From Candidatus Poseidoniales archaeon (GTDB lineage Archaea > Thermoplasmatota > Poseidoniia > Poseidoniales > Poseidoniaceae), in NCBI GenBank assembly GCA_012959845.1, contig DUCL01000213.1:1-12448 (forward strand): 12,448 bases of DNA. Direction: 5' to 3'. Made by a program: the position numbers and the translations under genes. The notes below the pieces were generated by a model. The model was not told the DNA's origin. It ran no database searches and saw only the letters and a program-made list of their open reading frames with translations. Positions 11,451-12,448 of the stretch are shown piece by piece (position 1 is the stretch's first letter; each line of letters opens with the position of its first letter).

Positions 11451-12448
11451 ATGGCAAGCGCTCGCGCCCATATCATCGTCTTGTTGTTACTGATTGCACC
11501 TTTGGCGTGTTTCATCACCCCATCTGCCGCAGATAGCGTAATCAATTCAGATACTGAATGGAGTGGAGAAATAACTCTCAGTGGAAATGTTACAGTGGCC
11601 AATGGAACAACTCTAACCATTCTATCTGGCACAACAATAGATGCCAAAGAGTATTGGATATCGGTTGAAGGAACCCTAAGTGCAAGTGATGTTTTCTTCA
11701 ATTCAACAATCCCATCTCTAACTCAGGGGTCTCATGGTGCTGGTCTATGGGTTGGTATTGAAGTAGCAAGCAATGGTCATGCGCTTTTCCAAAATGTGGT
11801 TATTGAAAATGCTGAAAACGGTGTTTTAGTGGAAGGAACACTCAATGCAAATAATCTCGTTGTTAATGATTCATACATTGCAATCAATGTAATCGGTAGT
11901 TCATCAGTTAGCGATTTTTCAGCAAATCACATTGATTTTGATGCGGTTAGAAATAGTGGAGATACTGATTTAGATGGTGCACATTTTGAAGATATTGCGA
12001 TTGGAGTATCCAATAGTGGTAATTTTAATGGCCAAGATATCACAATCACTTCATCAGGAGTCGGGTTGAGTGGAAGTAATGGCAATCTAATCGCCAATCG
12101 GGTTGGGATTAGCCAAACAACAGTTGGCATTTCATCAATGTTAGGTGCTTCAGTAGAAGTTTCAAACATCACTGGTAGCGATGTAGTATTACTTGTTGAT
12201 GCAGCAAATAGTGATGATTTACAATTGAATACCGCAGCGGTTGCAGGACAAAGACTACTCAGCGCTAATGGCGCTACACAATACCAATTGAACGATATTC
12301 AATTTCAATCATCAAGCAATGCAAATAGGGCGACCATCGATTCTAACTGTGCAGGAACTTGCCAATTTAACCAACTAGAAATTTGGGATAGCAACCATCT
12401 TGCCAGCCTTTCGGGAAATGGACAACATGAATTTTTAGCATCCGAGTT
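11451..12448 (+). CDS. Secreted beta-helix-like surface protein (3' partial)
   Basis: The frame stays open to the window end, giving 332 full codons. ATG 11451 is chosen because GAGG at 11440-11443 precedes it by 7 nt and the protein then begins with a compact signal peptide: MASARAH, a hydrophobic core rich in Ile and Leu (residues 8-22), and a cleavage-type end TPSAADS near residue 27. In-frame ATG codons at 11427 and 11394 are alternatives with poorer sites. The mature part opens with TEWSGEITLSGNVTVANGTTLTI, the usual entry of right-handed parallel beta-helix (pectate-lyase-like) surface proteins, and continues with short irregular repeats of hydrophobic and Asn/Ser/Gly turns. Several N-x-S/T sequons and a C300/C304 pair fit an exported protein. 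No catalytic motif is visible; the role, perhaps adhesion or glycan binding, is inference. The missing C-terminus may hold the anchor. Confidence 0.8.
   Translation, partial: MASARAHIIVLLLLIAPLACFITPSAADSVINSDTEWSGEITLSGNVTVANGTTLTILSGTTIDAKEYWISVEGTLSASDVFFNSTIPSLTQGSHGAGLWVGIEVASNGHALFQNVVIENAENGVLVEGTLNANNLVVNDSYIAINVIGSSSVSDFSANHIDFDAVRNSGDTDLDGAHFEDIAIGVSNSGNFNGQDITITSSGVGLSGSNGNLIANRVGISQTTVGISSMLGASVEVSNITGSDVVLLVDAANSDDLQLNTAAVAGQRLLSANGATQYQLNDIQFQSSSNANRATIDSNCAGTCQFNQLEIWDSNHLASLSGNGQHEFLASE

Noticed and set aside
11499..11516. Lipoprotein lipobox (PLAC) in the signal peptide of the beta-helix protein
   Set aside because: The residues before the cysteine do not follow the lipobox order well, and a better signal peptidase I site (PSAAD) lies a few residues downstream.

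Overview
The window looks like a chromosome segment of an archaeon, most likely a marine Thermoplasmatota such as Marine Group II (Ca. Poseidoniales). The firm part of that inference is the cluster eL18 - uL13 - uS9 - Rpo10 (rpoN) at 9827-11322, a gene order and gene content found only in Archaea. The lineage guess rests on the enormous aspartate-rich surface proteins beside it and on the moderate to low GC content; it cannot be proved from the sequence alone.

Layout, all genes on the + strand. (1) Positions 1-942 are the 3' end of a secreted-type protein. A Gln/Gly low-complexity tract encoded by an 18-bp tandem repeat leads into about twelve calcium-binding DxDxDG loops (thrombospondin type 3-like), and the protein stops right after the last loop with no membrane anchor. 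A hairpin plus T-tract terminator follows. (2) A 253-bp spacer carries a candidate TATA box, a perfect 14-bp palindrome near the predicted transcription start and a 5'-UTR hairpin. It leads into one giant gene (1196-9076, 2626 aa): signal peptide, about 1,100 residues of DxDxDG loops with unusual inserts, about 1,200 residues of beta-sandwich modules, one transmembrane helix, and a cytoplasmic tail that resembles DUF4129. (3) A near-perfect 40-bp dyad follows the giant gene. (4) A short unrecognised helical cytosolic protein is encoded at 9239-9682. (5) A structured leader precedes the ribosomal/RNA polymerase operon, whose genes overlap or nearly abut and each have a Shine-Dalgarno sequence. 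(6) A secreted right-handed beta-helix-like protein starts at about 11451 and runs off the window.

The cell-surface genes probably work outside the membrane as calcium-stiffened stalks and adhesive or recognition modules. The first two share the same 36-residue calcium-binding super-repeat, one without an anchor and one membrane-anchored. The ribosomal operon is ordinary housekeeping. The parts most worth a second look are the giant protein's DUF4129-like tail, the shared super-repeat pair, the palindromic promoter region and the structured elements at 9091-9130 and 9713-9803.
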